The notes under the pieces were generated by a model that was not told where the DNA came from, did not search any database, and saw only the letters and a program-made list of their open reading frames with translations. The position numbers were made by a program, and so were the translations under genes. Of a DNA stretch of 44,124 bases, positions 7,452-15,270 are shown piece after piece. This stretch comes from DAOUEX01 sp034430235. GTDB lineage: Bacteria; Chloroflexota; Anaerolineae; UBA2200. The first letter of the stretch is position 1. Every line of letters begins with the position of its first letter. The stretch is from positions 1 through 44,124 of the forward strand of contig CAYZGO010000025.1 in the NCBI GenBank assembly GCA_964478075.1, in the 5' to 3' direction.

Positions 7452-8644
7452 CTCTGCTCCTCGAGTTGCTCTAATACTCGAATCAGGCGTGCCTTCTGCG
7501 CGCTGCGCTGTCGGCGATAGTCGGCTTCCCCTGTGTCGCCAACTGCGAAGGGATCATCCAGATCAGCGAGAGAGTGCAATAGTTGCTCCCGTTCTTGCAG
7601 CGACGAGGTCCTGGCCGTTGTGGCAGCCACGGAGCGCTGCCTGCGTACAAAGGGATAGCTCAAGGCGGTCAGCAGGCAAGCAACGCCAGCGCACAGTACT
7701 AGCCATTTCAGTATCCTGTCAGTCGTGGTAACGCTTCGACCTTGACTTATGGTTCTCTGTGTCCCAGCCTGGGGGAGGTTCGAGAGCTCAATGTGCAGGC
7801 GGGTGTCGGCTGCCAGGTCCTCTGCGGAGAAGAACAAGTAGCTGCCTTGGCCCGTCTGACGGCTGCCGTGAGCTGTCAATTGCGGGCTTTGCACAGTTGC
7901 GCCCGTATTGGCTACGAGAAGGTTGAATTGCGCCGTCGGATAGTAGAGGACCTTTTCGAGGTGATAGGCCGTGCCGGTGTAGCTGAGAGCGTAGGAGAAG
8001 CTGTAGTCATGACTACCAGGAGACACGGCTTGGGTTTCGCAGAAGCCGTCGCCTGTGCGGATGATGCTGGTCTGATCGTCTCCGTTGCCTACACGCAACT
8101 CCGTTGCGTCATGAGGCAGCCAGAAGCGCAGGGTTACCATTTTGTTGTCCAGTTCTGGGTCAGCCTGGCCTGTGTAGATGCGATCACTTGTGTTATTCAC
8201 AGAGAGCACCTCTTGTAGGCGCAGGCTGTGCTTGCCGAAGTCAATGATGAAATTAGCAAGGTCGCAGGTGATCACGGAAGGCAAGGTTGTGGTCTCGTAC
8301 ACAGTGATCACTAGGGTAGCGCTGACCTGGCCTTGGTCAAACGAGACCAAATTGCTGTAGTAAGGCACGCCCAGGTATTCAGTAGCAGCCAGATACGTTA
8401 TGTCTGCTTCGGCATCCGAGTCGGTGAAAACAAATATACTTGTGGCATCAGTCCTGGTATTGGCCTTGGATATTATGTTATTATCCTTCAATGCGTGGAG
8501 CACGACAGGCACCCCGGGCGGCAGCCGGGGTGCCCCCCTTGAACCGTTGATAACCTGTCCATACAACGTGCCCTGAGCTAGGCTGGCGGGGGCCAGCAGT
8601 ACGAGCACAGCTAGGGCCAGGATTATGACATTTCTGGCCCTCAT
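7448..8644 (-). CDS. Secreted/membrane-anchored protein of the ccm cluster, function unknown
   Basis: A 398-residue protein with an N-terminal signal (ARNVIILALAVLVLLAPASLAQG). A large extracytoplasmic region follows; its start (GTLYGQVINGSRGAPRLPPGVPVVLHAL) resembles carboxypeptidase-regulatory-like or surface beta-sandwich domains. One C-terminal helix (ILKWLVLCAGVACLLTALSYPFV) is followed by a cytoplasmic tail whose last part (QEREQLLHSLADLDD, RRQRSAQKARLIRVLEQLEEQR) is heptad-like. That tail recalls the C-terminal segment of short CcmI/CycH-related proteins in other ccm clusters, but no motif proves this. It overlaps ccmA by four bases and its own upstream neighbour by four. Position implies a role in cytochrome c maturation, perhaps apocytochrome holding in place of CcmH/CcmI. 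That is inference. Confidence 0.6.
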   Translation of the reverse strand: MRARNVIILALAVLVLLAPASLAQGTLYGQVINGSRGAPRLPPGVPVVLHALKDNNIISKANTRTDATSIFVFTDSDAEADITYLAATEYLGVPYYSNLVSFDQGQVSATLVITVYETTTLPSVITCDLANFIIDFGKHSLRLQEVLSVNNTSDRIYTGQADPELDNKMVTLRFWLPHDATELRVGNGDDQTSIIRTGDGFCETQAVSPGSHDYSFSYALSYTGTAYHLEKVLYYPTAQFNLLVANTGATVQSPQLTAHGSRQTGQGSYLFFSAEDLAADTRLHIELSNLPQAGTQRTISQGRSVTTTDRILKWLVLCAGVACLLTALSYPFVRRQRSVAATTARTSSLQEREQLLHSLADLDDPFAVGDTGEADYRRQRSAQKARLIRVLEQLEEQR

Positions 8645-8904
8645 TTTCCGCCCCTGTTGTGCCCGGCTGATGGCCTAGCTCTTCGCTCGCGAATGACTTT
8701 CACTTCTTCCTCTACCTGAGCTGCGAGGTCAGGTGCCTGCGTCTCTTGGTCGGCATTCGGCACCTCCATCTCAGCTTTGCCCAGAGCGCTGCTCGATTCC
8801 ACTTTGTCTGCGGGCGGCTCCGTCACACTGTATCCCAGTAGCAGCGGATATGTCAGGGAGGCAACAACCAGCAAGGTCAGCAAGGCGATAACTGCAATGG
8901 TCAT
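8641..8904 (-). CDS. Small single-span membrane protein of the ccm cluster
   Basis: I take the ATG at 8904, which overlaps the ccmF stop (ATGA, 8901-8904). The longer frame to 9000 would lie inside ccmF. The product is about 87 residues: one membrane helix (MTIAVIALLTLLVVASLTYPLLLG), then an acidic, probably cytoplasmic or exposed tail rich in Glu, Ala and Asp, ending with a basic stretch (RERRARPSAGHNRGGK). It overlaps the next gene by four bases, so it is translationally embedded between ccmF and the unknown secreted protein. I do not recognise a family. Topology and place are compatible with a small accessory subunit of the haem lyase. Confidence 0.6.
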   Translation of the reverse strand: MTIAVIALLTLLVVASLTYPLLLGYSVTEPPADKVESSSALGKAEMEVPNADQETQAPDLAAQVEEEVKVIRERRARPSAGHNRGGK

Positions 8905-10880
8905 GTTCGTGACTCCCGCCTGGCCTTCAAACTCCGTTCGCCGTCGCTGGGCCAGATGGCAATCAGAGTGCCGAGCAGCAGCAGTCCGCCGCCGATCCAC
9001 AGCCAGACAAGGAGTGGGTAGACGTTGATCCTGAACGTTGCTAATCCCTCTTCCTCAGGCCAGTCTAGGGCAATGTACAGGTCCTCCTTGAGCGTGGTGC
9101 GAATCGACACCTCAGTTACATAGTCCTGGATACTCCAGTAAAAGTCCTTTTCTGGTCTCAGTGTACCGATGCGTGACTGTCCTCGATACACGCCCATGGT
9201 GGCCACGTATCGTTGCTTGCCGACCTCGTTCAGGACAGCCAGATCCTCGTACTTCAGGATATAGTCCTGCACGATGGCAACGTCTCCTTGCGCCAGTGCG
9301 ACCACCCTTTCAGTTTTGTACAGGGATGATCCCGTGATGCCAATGGCTATCAGCAGGATAGCCAGGTGTACCAGAAGCCCGCCATAGCGGCGGCGATTGC
9401 TGCTGAATAGGCCAGTGAGAGCACGCAATGCACTTTCACTCCGCAGGCGGCTGCGTCTGATGGTGCAGCGAATAAACTCGCTCACGATGCTGGCTGCGGC
9501 GAGCATGATCAGCATAGAAGCGAGGAGAGCAAAAGGCTGGCGCACGCCCAACACAAAGAGGATAGAGCCCACCGCGACGGCCAATATGGCTGGGTACCGG
9601 ATATGCCGCAGCAGTTTCTGCGGCGAAGACTTTCGCCAGCTCAGCAGAGGGCAAACGCCAATCAAGAAGACAATGACAAGGGCCAAAGGTGCAAAAACAC
9701 GATTGTAGAAAGGACTTCCCAGGTACACCCGTATGCCCCATAGCATCTGAGCAATGTTGGGGAAGGCGATTCCCATAAAGATGGCAGCGCCCAGGCCCAC
9801 AAGGAGCAAGTTGCTGAGGAGGAGGCCAGATTCACGCGACAGCAGTTGCCCCAGTTGCTGCTCGTCGTTCAACTTGTGGCGCTGCAGGTAGAAAAGAACG
9901 CCTGAGGCAGCTGTAACTGCTCCAATGAAGCCAAGCAGGTAGTAGGCGACAGGCTGGATTGTTCGGGAGAAGCCGTGCAGATCGGAGATGATGATGCCGC
10001 CCCTGGTCACGAGTGTAGCGAGAATACAGAGCAGAAAAGTGGCAATGGCCAGCAGGGCATTCCAGCGCTTGAACATGCCTCGGCGTTCCTGGGCCATCAA
10101 CGAGTGGAGGTAAGCCGTGCCTGTGAGCCAGGGAACAAGAGAGGCGCTCTCCACCGGATCCCAGGACCAATAGCCTCCCCATCCCAGTTCCACGTAGGCC
10201 CACCAGGCGCCAACCAGGATGCCCAGTCCCAGGAAGAGCCAGGCCGCGATATTCCATCGCCTGATCCCCCGCAGCCAACTGGCCTCCACGCGCCCTGTGA
10301 TCAAGGTGGCCATGGTAAAGGCGAATGGCACGCTGTAAACTGCGTAGCCCAGGAACAGGATGGGCGGATGGACAACCATACCGGGATTCTCCAACACAGG
10401 CAGGATACCAGCGCCTTCCAACGGTCGCGTGGGATACACAGTGAAAGGATTCTGCACCGTGACCAGCATCAAAGCAAAGAATGAGTGGATGATGGCGAGA
10501 GAGGTCAGCATGTACGGCCACAGGACGGCAGGCCACTGACGCTTCTGCAGGATGACTGCGACCGTGATCGAGCTCAGGAGCAGCGACCAGAGAAGGAGGG
10601 ACCCCTCCTGGCCTGCCCACAAGGCAGAGATGACGTACAGCGTGGACTGGTAGCTGCTGGTGTGAGCATAAACGTACTGCACCTGGAAATCTTGAGAGAG
10701 CAGCAGGTACAGAAGGATGGCCGTTGCGAGAGCGACGAGGCCCGCTGTGGCAACTAGACCATTCTCTGCGCTCTCTATCCACTGCGGGCGGCGCGAACGT
10801 GCTCCCCAAGCGGAGGCCAGCGCACAATAGGCGGCGGTGAGCAAGGCCAGGGACAAGGCGGCGTAGCCAACGTCAGTCAT
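8901..10880 (-). CDS. ccmF: Cytochrome c haem lyase subunit CcmF
   Basis: A 659-residue polytopic membrane protein. It has the WWD haem-handling loop (ELGWGGYWSWDPVESASLVPWL) and the flanking His residues in NPGMVVHPPILFLGY and GTAYLHSL. The characteristic N-terminal segment ALWAGQEGSLLLW and the late periplasmic region before the last helix (LLLLGTLIAIWPS) are also present. CcmF takes haem from holo-CcmE, reduces it and attaches it to the CXXCH of apocytochromes. Length is normal. It begins 21 bases after the ccmE stop and overlaps the following small membrane gene by four bases. No ccmH is next to it, unlike in proteobacterial operons. Confidence 0.95.
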   Translation of the reverse strand: MTDVGYAALSLALLTAAYCALASAWGARSRRPQWIESAENGLVATAGLVALATAILLYLLLSQDFQVQYVYAHTSSYQSTLYVISALWAGQEGSLLLWSLLLSSITVAVILQKRQWPAVLWPYMLTSLAIIHSFFALMLVTVQNPFTVYPTRPLEGAGILPVLENPGMVVHPPILFLGYAVYSVPFAFTMATLITGRVEASWLRGIRRWNIAAWLFLGLGILVGAWWAYVELGWGGYWSWDPVESASLVPWLTGTAYLHSLMAQERRGMFKRWNALLAIATFLLCILATLVTRGGIIISDLHGFSRTIQPVAYYLLGFIGAVTAASGVLFYLQRHKLNDEQQLGQLLSRESGLLLSNLLLVGLGAAIFMGIAFPNIAQMLWGIRVYLGSPFYNRVFAPLALVIVFLIGVCPLLSWRKSSPQKLLRHIRYPAILAVAVGSILFVLGVRQPFALLASMLIMLAAASIVSEFIRCTIRRSRLRSESALRALTGLFSSNRRRYGGLLVHLAILLIAIGITGSSLYKTERVVALAQGDVAIVQDYILKYEDLAVLNEVGKQRYVATMGVYRGQSRIGTLRPEKDFYWSIQDYVTEVSIRTTLKEDLYIALDWPEEEGLATFRINVYPLLVWLWIGGGLLLLGTLIAIWPSDGERSLKARRESRT

Positions 10881-10901
10881 CAGTTCCCCAGTTCTCCACC
10901 G

Positions 10902-11369
10902 CTAATTCGTTGCCGTCATGGTAGCTGCCGCCTCGTATTTGGAGGGGCACTTGAGCAGCAGCCTGGTCGCTTCAAAGATGCCGCTGCGTTCGTACTTGCC
11001 TTCGACTACTGCCTGTGCGCCGTCGCGGAACATGTCCGGACGAGCACCTTTGTACGTGACCGGGAGAGTCTCCTCGCCGTCCACGAGGGTGAAACTGAGG
11101 GTCATCTCCCTGGGATCCCAGACGATTGAGTGGCCATCCACCGTACCGCCCACTCGTACGCCCCGCCCGTAGATGGAGGGGACACTGGCTTTCAGTTCAC
11201 TGATAGTTAGAGCGTACACGGCTGTGCCCTGGGTACTGCTGATAATAAGATAGACAATGACCAGGACGATAACGACACCGCCAATGAGGAAGCGCCACTT
11301 TCTTGGTCGAGATGTGGGGCGGTCTTCCGCTATCATACAGCTTTGGATCCTCTCCTCAGGCTCACACAT
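10902..11369 (-). CDS. ccmE: Haem chaperone CcmE, Cys-type (CxxxY) variant
   Basis: A 155-residue protein, or 144 if the internal Met at 11336 is the start; that one follows a GAGGAGAGG stretch about 12 bases upstream. One membrane helix (FLIGGVVIVLVIVYLI) precedes an OB-fold domain with typical CcmE strands (RGVRVGGTVDGHSIVWD, LPVTYKGARPDMFRDGAQAVVEG). The haem-attachment motif near the C-terminus reads KCPSKYE, so a Cys (about residue 141) replaces the usual haem-binding His of HxxxY. Established knowledge: CxxxY CcmE proteins occur in archaea, some deltaproteobacteria and some other lineages, generally in systems lacking CcmH. The present cluster fits that pattern. The helix plus OB-fold place it on the outer face of the membrane. 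Confidence 0.93.
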   Translation of the reverse strand: MCEPEERIQSCMIAEDRPTSRPRKWRFLIGGVVIVLVIVYLIISSTQGTAVYALTISELKASVPSIYGRGVRVGGTVDGHSIVWDPREMTLSFTLVDGEETLPVTYKGARPDMFRDGAQAVVEGKYERSGIFEATRLLLKCPSKYEAAATMTATN

Positions 11370-11410
11370 ACCGCAGGTGCTGGATGGAATCTGTTCTCTG
11401 TGCTGAGCCG

Positions 11411-11416
11411 ATTATA
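11411..11416 (-). promoter_or_regulatory. Possible -10 box upstream of ccmE
   Basis: A perfect TATAAT on the minus strand lies in the 88-bp gap between the thioredoxin-like gene and ccmE. No convincing -35 is found at 17 bases, so an internal promoter for ccmE onward is only possible. Confidence 0.3.
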
Positions 11417-11457
11417 CAGCACTGTTCCCTACCCCAGAAACTGGTTGCCCCACTGGT

Positions 11458-11970
11458 CTAGAACAGGCTCTCTATCTGCTGCGCGACAAAACCCCTGCTC
11501 ACAGCGCCAACCTGGCGATGTCTTACCTGTCCTTGCCGATCGACGAAGAACGTGGTGGGCAGCGTGATGAGCCCAGCGCGGGCGACGTTGAACGCACTCA
11601 CCGCTTCGTGCTTGGTGTCCCGCAGTATGGGGAAAGTCAGGCCGTACTCCTGGGCAAAGGCGATGATATCCGGAGGGCTATCGACTACATTGACAGCCAA
11701 TATGACGACCCCCTGGTCGCGGTACTCCTGGTAGGCAGCCTCCAGGTCCGGCATTTCGATGCGACAAGGTGGGCACCCGATGGCCCAGAAGTTGAGCACT
11801 ATGATCTTGCCACGGTAATCACTGAATCTCACGGGGTTTCCGTTCAGGTCATGAGCAGCAAAGTCTACTGTGGGCTGGGACTGGGTTGGCTGTGACTGGG
11901 AGGTACAGCCGACAATGGCCAACAAGATGAGTGTTACAGCCAATGCACGTAGTGTTGGTTTGCGTATCAT
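11458..11970 (-). CDS. TlpA/ResA/CcmG-like thiol-disulfide lipoprotein
   Basis: I place the start at the ATG at 11970, with GGGAG upstream. The product is about 170 residues. A lipoprotein signal (LRALAVTLILLAIVGC) ends in a lipobox Cys, followed by a Ser/Gln/Thr linker. The thioredoxin fold carries the redox motif WAIGCPPCRIEM, VVILAVNVVD, the cis-Pro loop (LITLPTTFFVDRQG) and an AhpC/TSA-type layout. Such proteins keep apocytochrome CXXCH thiols reduced so that haem can be attached (CcmG/ResA role). Its location directly upstream of ccmE in the same direction supports that role. It would work outside the membrane, lipid-anchored. Confidence 0.9.
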   Translation of the reverse strand: MIRKPTLRALAVTLILLAIVGCTSQSQPTQSQPTVDFAAHDLNGNPVRFSDYRGKIIVLNFWAIGCPPCRIEMPDLEAAYQEYRDQGVVILAVNVVDSPPDIIAFAQEYGLTFPILRDTKHEAVSAFNVARAGLITLPTTFFVDRQGQVRHRQVGAVSRGFVAQQIESLF

Positions 11971-12172
11971 GGCTTCGATAATGCTCCCTTCAGCTTGTAG
12001 ATGTGTCGCTGGCAGATAGCCCAATGCAACCCGCTGCGCGCTTGTGCGTATGGTTAATCAGAGCTAGCTAGCTACCGGTGACGGTCCAAGGATACCGCTG
12101 GCATGACATGTTGAGCACGCTCAGTGCCTTGTTCGATATGTGGGGGCCCCTTTCGTTGATTCGTGCCAAGGT

Positions 12173-12451
12173 CTACAACTTGCAGGATATCTCGAAAGCG
12201 TCCATGAGTTCGTGGACGACACGTTCGCGCTCTGCGGCATCTTCGCTGCGAACGGCAGTTATCACGCAGTCCCGCAGATGCCTTTCCAAGATCAAGAGGG
12301 TGAGCTTCTCAAGTGCCCCCTGAATAGCCAGAGTCTGCCTGATGATGTCAATGCAGTACTGGTCGTCTTCGATCATGCGAATGACGCCACGAACATGCCC
12401 TTCAATGCTCTTCAAGCGGCGGAGGGCCTCAACCTGGTTTTCAGCCAGCAT
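12173..12451 (-). CDS. csoR: CsoR-family (DUF156) metal-sensing repressor
   Basis: A 92-residue all-helical regulator starting MLAENQVEALRRLKSIEGHVRGVIRMIEDD. I prefer the ATG at 12451 over the frame to 12550 because a GGAGG lies six bases upstream and the promoter occupies the upstream part. The Cu(I) site of CsoR is present as Cys in QYCIDIIRQ and as His and Cys in ERHLRDCV (C...HxxxC), which favours copper sensing over the formaldehyde-sensing FrmR branch. CsoR tetramers bind a GC-rich palindrome and dissociate on Cu(I) binding. No copper pump or chaperone is adjacent, so the targets other than itself are unknown. It may be linked to the respiratory genes beside it. Confidence 0.9.
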   Translation of the reverse strand: MLAENQVEALRRLKSIEGHVRGVIRMIEDDQYCIDIIRQTLAIQGALEKLTLLILERHLRDCVITAVRSEDAAERERVVHELMDAFEISCKL

Positions 12452-12462
12452 AGCAAACCTCC

Positions 12463-12484
12463 ACCCCACCCCTATAGGGTAGGG
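12463..12484 (-). promoter_or_regulatory. Probable CsoR operator
   Basis: The sequence between the -10 box and the csoR RBS, read on the minus strand, is TCCCTACCCTATAGGGGTGG. It has the TACCC-TATA-GGGG layout of CsoR operators. Its position just downstream of the transcript start would block transcription, so csoR probably represses itself. Confidence 0.65.
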
Positions 12485-12497
12485 ATAGTTTAAGCAT

Positions 12498-12526
12498 ATT
12501 ATCGAGTCGTTCCCTGCTCTTGTCAA
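12498..12526 (-). promoter_or_regulatory. csoR promoter
   Basis: On the minus strand: -35 TTGACA (12521-12526), 17-base spacer, -10 GATAAT (12498-12503). This is a near-consensus sigma-A promoter, and its start point lies just before the probable operator. Confidence 0.75.
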
Positions 12527-12660
12527 ATCTGGGGTCTGGTGGTCCTGCAACTGCGTTGATATGAAAGCTGGCTCACTTTCTCACTGCGGAGGCCGACGAG
12601 ACAATTCGAGAAGCTCCGCACGGAGAGGGCATCAACACCAGCGAGGGAGACAACCGGAGT

Positions 12661-12688
12661 TTGCAGGAGCGGAAAAGTAGTGTACAAT
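12661..12688 (+). promoter_or_regulatory. Possible promoter for the winged-helix/SPFH gene group
   Basis: TTGCAG, a 16-base spacer and TACAAT (12683-12688), followed by AAAGGAG and an ATG at 12709. The leader would be about 15 bases. Confidence 0.45.
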
Positions 12689-12708
12689 GCATCGTAAAGG
12701 AGACATGG

Positions 12709-13224
12709 ATGACGGGACAGGGGAAGACAGTTGGCCTGATTCTCATCGTTGTGGGCCTGATCCTCGTCTTATGGGCGGGGGTCTACCTTTTCTCTGGAAT
12801 GTCTGAGGGCCGGCTAGAGAGGTCTGGCTTTCTGCTCGGACTTGCGATTGTGCTTGTACTGGCACTACCTTTGCTGGGGGCTGGGGCTTTTACGCTCGTG
12901 CGTGGCCGGAGCGAGGCGCGGCAGTTCGCCGAGGCAGAGAAGGAGAAAAAGATCCTTAACATGGTTCGCACCCAGGGCCGGGTGAATGTGGCGGAAGTGG
13001 CCATCGAGATGGATCTCACGCGCGATCAAGTCAAAGAGTACATCTATGATTTGGTGGGCAAAGGACTCTTTACTGGCTACATCAACTGGGATGAGGGCAT
13101 TCTGTACGCGCTCGAGGCGGCTGAAATGCGCAGCACCAAGTGCCCCAATTGCGGCGGAGTCCGGGAGATGGTTGGCAAGGGCGTCGTCAAGTGTCCCTAT
13201 TGTGGTTCTGAGCTGTTCCTGTAA
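12709..13224 (+). CDS. Membrane protein with winged-helix and zinc-ribbon domains
   Basis: About 171 residues from an ATG preceded by AAAGGAG. Two hydrophobic helices (about residues 8-27 and 40-65) are followed by a charged helix. A winged helix-turn-helix-like domain (KKILNMVRTQGRVNVAEVAIEMDLTRDQVKEYIYDLVGKGLFTG in pieces, about 85-130) leads to a C-terminal zinc ribbon CPNCGG...CPYCGSELF. The HTH may mediate protein contacts rather than DNA binding, as in PCI-type winged helices. It heads a plus-strand group with a coiled-coil protein and an SPFH/zinc-ribbon protein, spaced by short gaps. A membrane-stress or membrane-organisation role is inferred from those partners. I do not know a named family. 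Confidence 0.7.
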   Translation: MTGQGKTVGLILIVVGLILVLWAGVYLFSGMSEGRLERSGFLLGLAIVLVLALPLLGAGAFTLVRGRSEARQFAEAEKEKKILNMVRTQGRVNVAEVAIEMDLTRDQVKEYIYDLVGKGLFTGYINWDEGILYALEAAEMRSTKCPNCGGVREMVGKGVVKCPYCGSELFL

Positions 13225-13258
13225 GTCAATCTGATAGCGCAAGAAAGGGGGTTGGAAC

Positions 13259-13786
13259 ATGATGGAAGACCTGAGAAAGCGCATTGAGGGCGCCTACAAC
13301 AAGGTTGAGGAAATGGCGAAGGGGATCCCTGGCTACAAAGGTTACAAGGACAAGGAGGTGCGGCGCGAGGCCGACAAGCTTTTGCGTCTGCAGGTAGCCC
13401 GGGGGTTTGAGGAACAGAGACGGCGGTTGAACAGCGTCCAGTTGCAACTGACCAATGCTGGCCGGCTTGGAGTGTTGGTGACACTGGACCGGGCGCTGAT
13501 GAAGTTGCAGTTGCTCATTGATCGGCTCAAGACAGCCAGCTATGGCTATGCGGGCCTCTTTGATGCTATCAAGGTCAGGGAGGCGGAGTTGGATGCCCTC
13601 TACGACTTTGACGCCGCTCTTCTCGACAGCGTAGGCAAAGTAAAGGCACTGATTGATGCTGTGGCCTCTGCCGAGAAGGACAAACAAGTGACCAAGGCTG
13701 GTAACGCGCTGCTTGAGGCGCTCGAGGAGGTCAATGAGACCTTCAGCAAGCGACAGGATGTCATTCTCGCGATTCCGGCGTCGTAG
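13259..13786 (+). CDS. Helical coiled-coil protein, function unknown
   Basis: A 175-residue soluble, almost entirely helical protein with no signal peptide or membrane segment. The sequence is rich in Lys, Arg, Glu and Leu with heptad spacing (DLRKRIEGAYNKVEEMAKG; RLNSVQLQLTNAGRLG; LLIDRLKTASYGYAGLF). AAGGGGG precedes two consecutive ATG codons (13259 and 13262), either of which could be the start. It lies between the winged-helix membrane protein and the SPFH protein. Small helical partners of SPFH proteins are known in phage-shock-like (PspA) systems, but this one lacks clear PspA signatures. A scaffold or adaptor role is inferred only from its neighbours. Confidence 0.65.
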   Translation: MMEDLRKRIEGAYNKVEEMAKGIPGYKGYKDKEVRREADKLLRLQVARGFEEQRRRLNSVQLQLTNAGRLGVLVTLDRALMKLQLLIDRLKTASYGYAGLFDAIKVREAELDALYDFDAALLDSVGKVKALIDAVASAEKDKQVTKAGNALLEALEEVNETFSKRQDVILAIPAS

Positions 13787-13837
13787 GCGTTCCTTGTAGT
13801 CAGACAGAACATGAGATGATTCTGAGAGGAGGAAAGA

Positions 13838-14881
13838 ATGGCGCGAATCTTTGACGTTATTGAGTACCTTGACCCTTCAGGTCGTGAGATTGTGCACCGC
13901 ATTCCTGAGCGGGGATCGGGCGACTTTCGGCTGGGTTCACAGCTCATCGTACGCGAGAGCCAGGCAGCGGTCTTTTTCCGGGATGGCAAGGCACTGGACA
14001 CCTTTGGGCCTGGCCGGCATACCATCAGCACAAACAACATTCCCCTGCTGACCGGACTGCTTAGTATTCCTTTTGGCGGCGAAACGCCCTTCAAGGCCGA
14101 AGTGTACTTTGTGAACATGCAGGAGTTCATAGATCAGAAGTGGGGCACGCCTGAACCGATTGCTCTGCGGGATCAGGAGCTGGGTCTGGTTCGCCTCAGA
14201 GCGTTTGGCACCTACTCCATGCAGGTTGGCGACGCGCAGCTTTTCGTGAACAAGATCGTTGGCACGCAAGGCATCTATGAAACGACGCAGATTACGGGCT
14301 TCTTGCGTCGTATGATCACCTCCAAGCTGGTTGATTTGCTGGGGGAGACGCAGACGTCCCTGTTCGACCTGCCACGGTTGTATGAGGAGCTCGGTGCTGG
14401 CGTCAAGGCCAAGGGACAGGAAGACTTTGCTAGTATGGGCATCACGCTCAAGGTCCTGTACGTGGGTGCAATCAGCCCGACTGAGGAGACTGCCAAGGCC
14501 ATTGACGAGCGGGCGGCAATGGGTGCCATTGGCGACATGCAGGCCTATTTGCAGTTCAAGGCTGCGCGCGCCATGGGCGACGCAGCTACAGCCGGAGGCG
14601 AGGCGGGAACTCTGGCCGGCGCTGGTGTGGGTCTGGGTGCAGGTGTGGGAATGGGCGCGGCGATGGCTGGAGCTATCAGCCAAGCCATGCAGCCTGGACA
14701 ACAGCAGGCTCCGGCAGCCACCATAGTTTGCCCCAAGTGTGGGACGGCCAATCCTGCGGAGGCCAAGTTCTGTAACAGTTGCGGGACTAAACTCACTGGC
14801 ACAGTCAAGTGCCCAAAGTGTGGAACCGAGAACCCGGCAGGCGCCAAGTTCTGCAGCAACTGCGGTGCAGAGCTCGGCTAA
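13838..14881 (+). CDS. SPFH/band-7 protein with two C-terminal zinc ribbons (YdjI-like)
   Basis: A 347-residue protein with GAGGAGG before its ATG. The SPFH domain (about residues 30-230) begins GSQLIVRESQAAVFFRDGKALDTFGPGRHTI and includes LRAFGTYSMQVGDAQLFVNKIVG. A Gly/Ala-rich hydrophobic stretch (about 255-285) resembles a flexible or membrane-inserting segment. Two near-identical zinc ribbons close the protein: CPKCGTANPAEAKFCNSCG and CPKCGTENPAGAKFCSNCG. This is the layout of the YdjI/virion-core-like SPFH family, which recruits PspA-type proteins to membranes. The duplicated ribbon is probably a recent internal duplication. Together with the two upstream genes it suggests a membrane-integrity module. 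Confidence 0.88.
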   Translation: MARIFDVIEYLDPSGREIVHRIPERGSGDFRLGSQLIVRESQAAVFFRDGKALDTFGPGRHTISTNNIPLLTGLLSIPFGGETPFKAEVYFVNMQEFIDQKWGTPEPIALRDQELGLVRLRAFGTYSMQVGDAQLFVNKIVGTQGIYETTQITGFLRRMITSKLVDLLGETQTSLFDLPRLYEELGAGVKAKGQEDFASMGITLKVLYVGAISPTEETAKAIDERAAMGAIGDMQAYLQFKAARAMGDAATAGGEAGTLAGAGVGLGAGVGMGAAMAGAISQAMQPGQQQAPAATIVCPKCGTANPAEAKFCNSCGTKLTGTVKCPKCGTENPAGAKFCSNCGAELG

Positions 14882-15005
14882 TCCACGGCTTCAGGGATGG
14901 CTTTCAGCCCCAGCAAGTGGGTGCTGTCGTTGGCATCCATAATTGAGTTTGTTTAAGGCGATTGGAAGTGCAGAGTGTTGCAGTAGCAAGTTTGCGTGGA
15001 CGAGG

Positions 15006-15270
15006 TAGCTGCTGCCTGTTTTGATCTTCTTCCCAGCGTTGCTGCTGTACATCTTCACCCTTGCACGCACGGTTACGCTCGTTGACAGGCGAGAGTTGAT
15101 CTGGTGCGCGTGCGCGCTGGACATCCTGGATCCAGCCGGGGATTCCGTTGTGCGTTGTTGGGCCGGCGATTCGCTTGCCTGCCTCTGCGAAATGCGGGGT
15201 AGCGTTCCAACTGGATGTCGGTCTTCTTTAGCGGCGCTGACAGCGGTTTTGGCGTCTGTGACTACCGCGC
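15006..15270 (+). pseudogene. Frameshifted N-terminal relic of a DUF2723 membrane protein
   Basis: In the 692-bp gap before rplI the plus strand reads FFPALLLYIFTLARTVTLVD, then RELIW, in one frame. This matches the DUF2723 start (LLLY-TLAPTVT--DSGEL). The match then moves frame: IPLCVVGPAIRLP...GVAF (expected GYPLY--LGR-FA-LP), next NWMSVFF, then AALTAVLAS. At least three frameshifts in about 250 bp mark a dead gene, and the remaining several hundred residues are absent. The intact family consists of large polytopic membrane proteins, often glycosyltransferase-like. The rest of the gap, apart from the rplI promoter, holds nothing I recognise. Confidence 0.7.

Noticed and set aside
12173..12550. 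CsoR starting at 12550
   Set aside because: The -35, -10 and operator lie within the extension, and GGAGG precedes the ATG at 12451.
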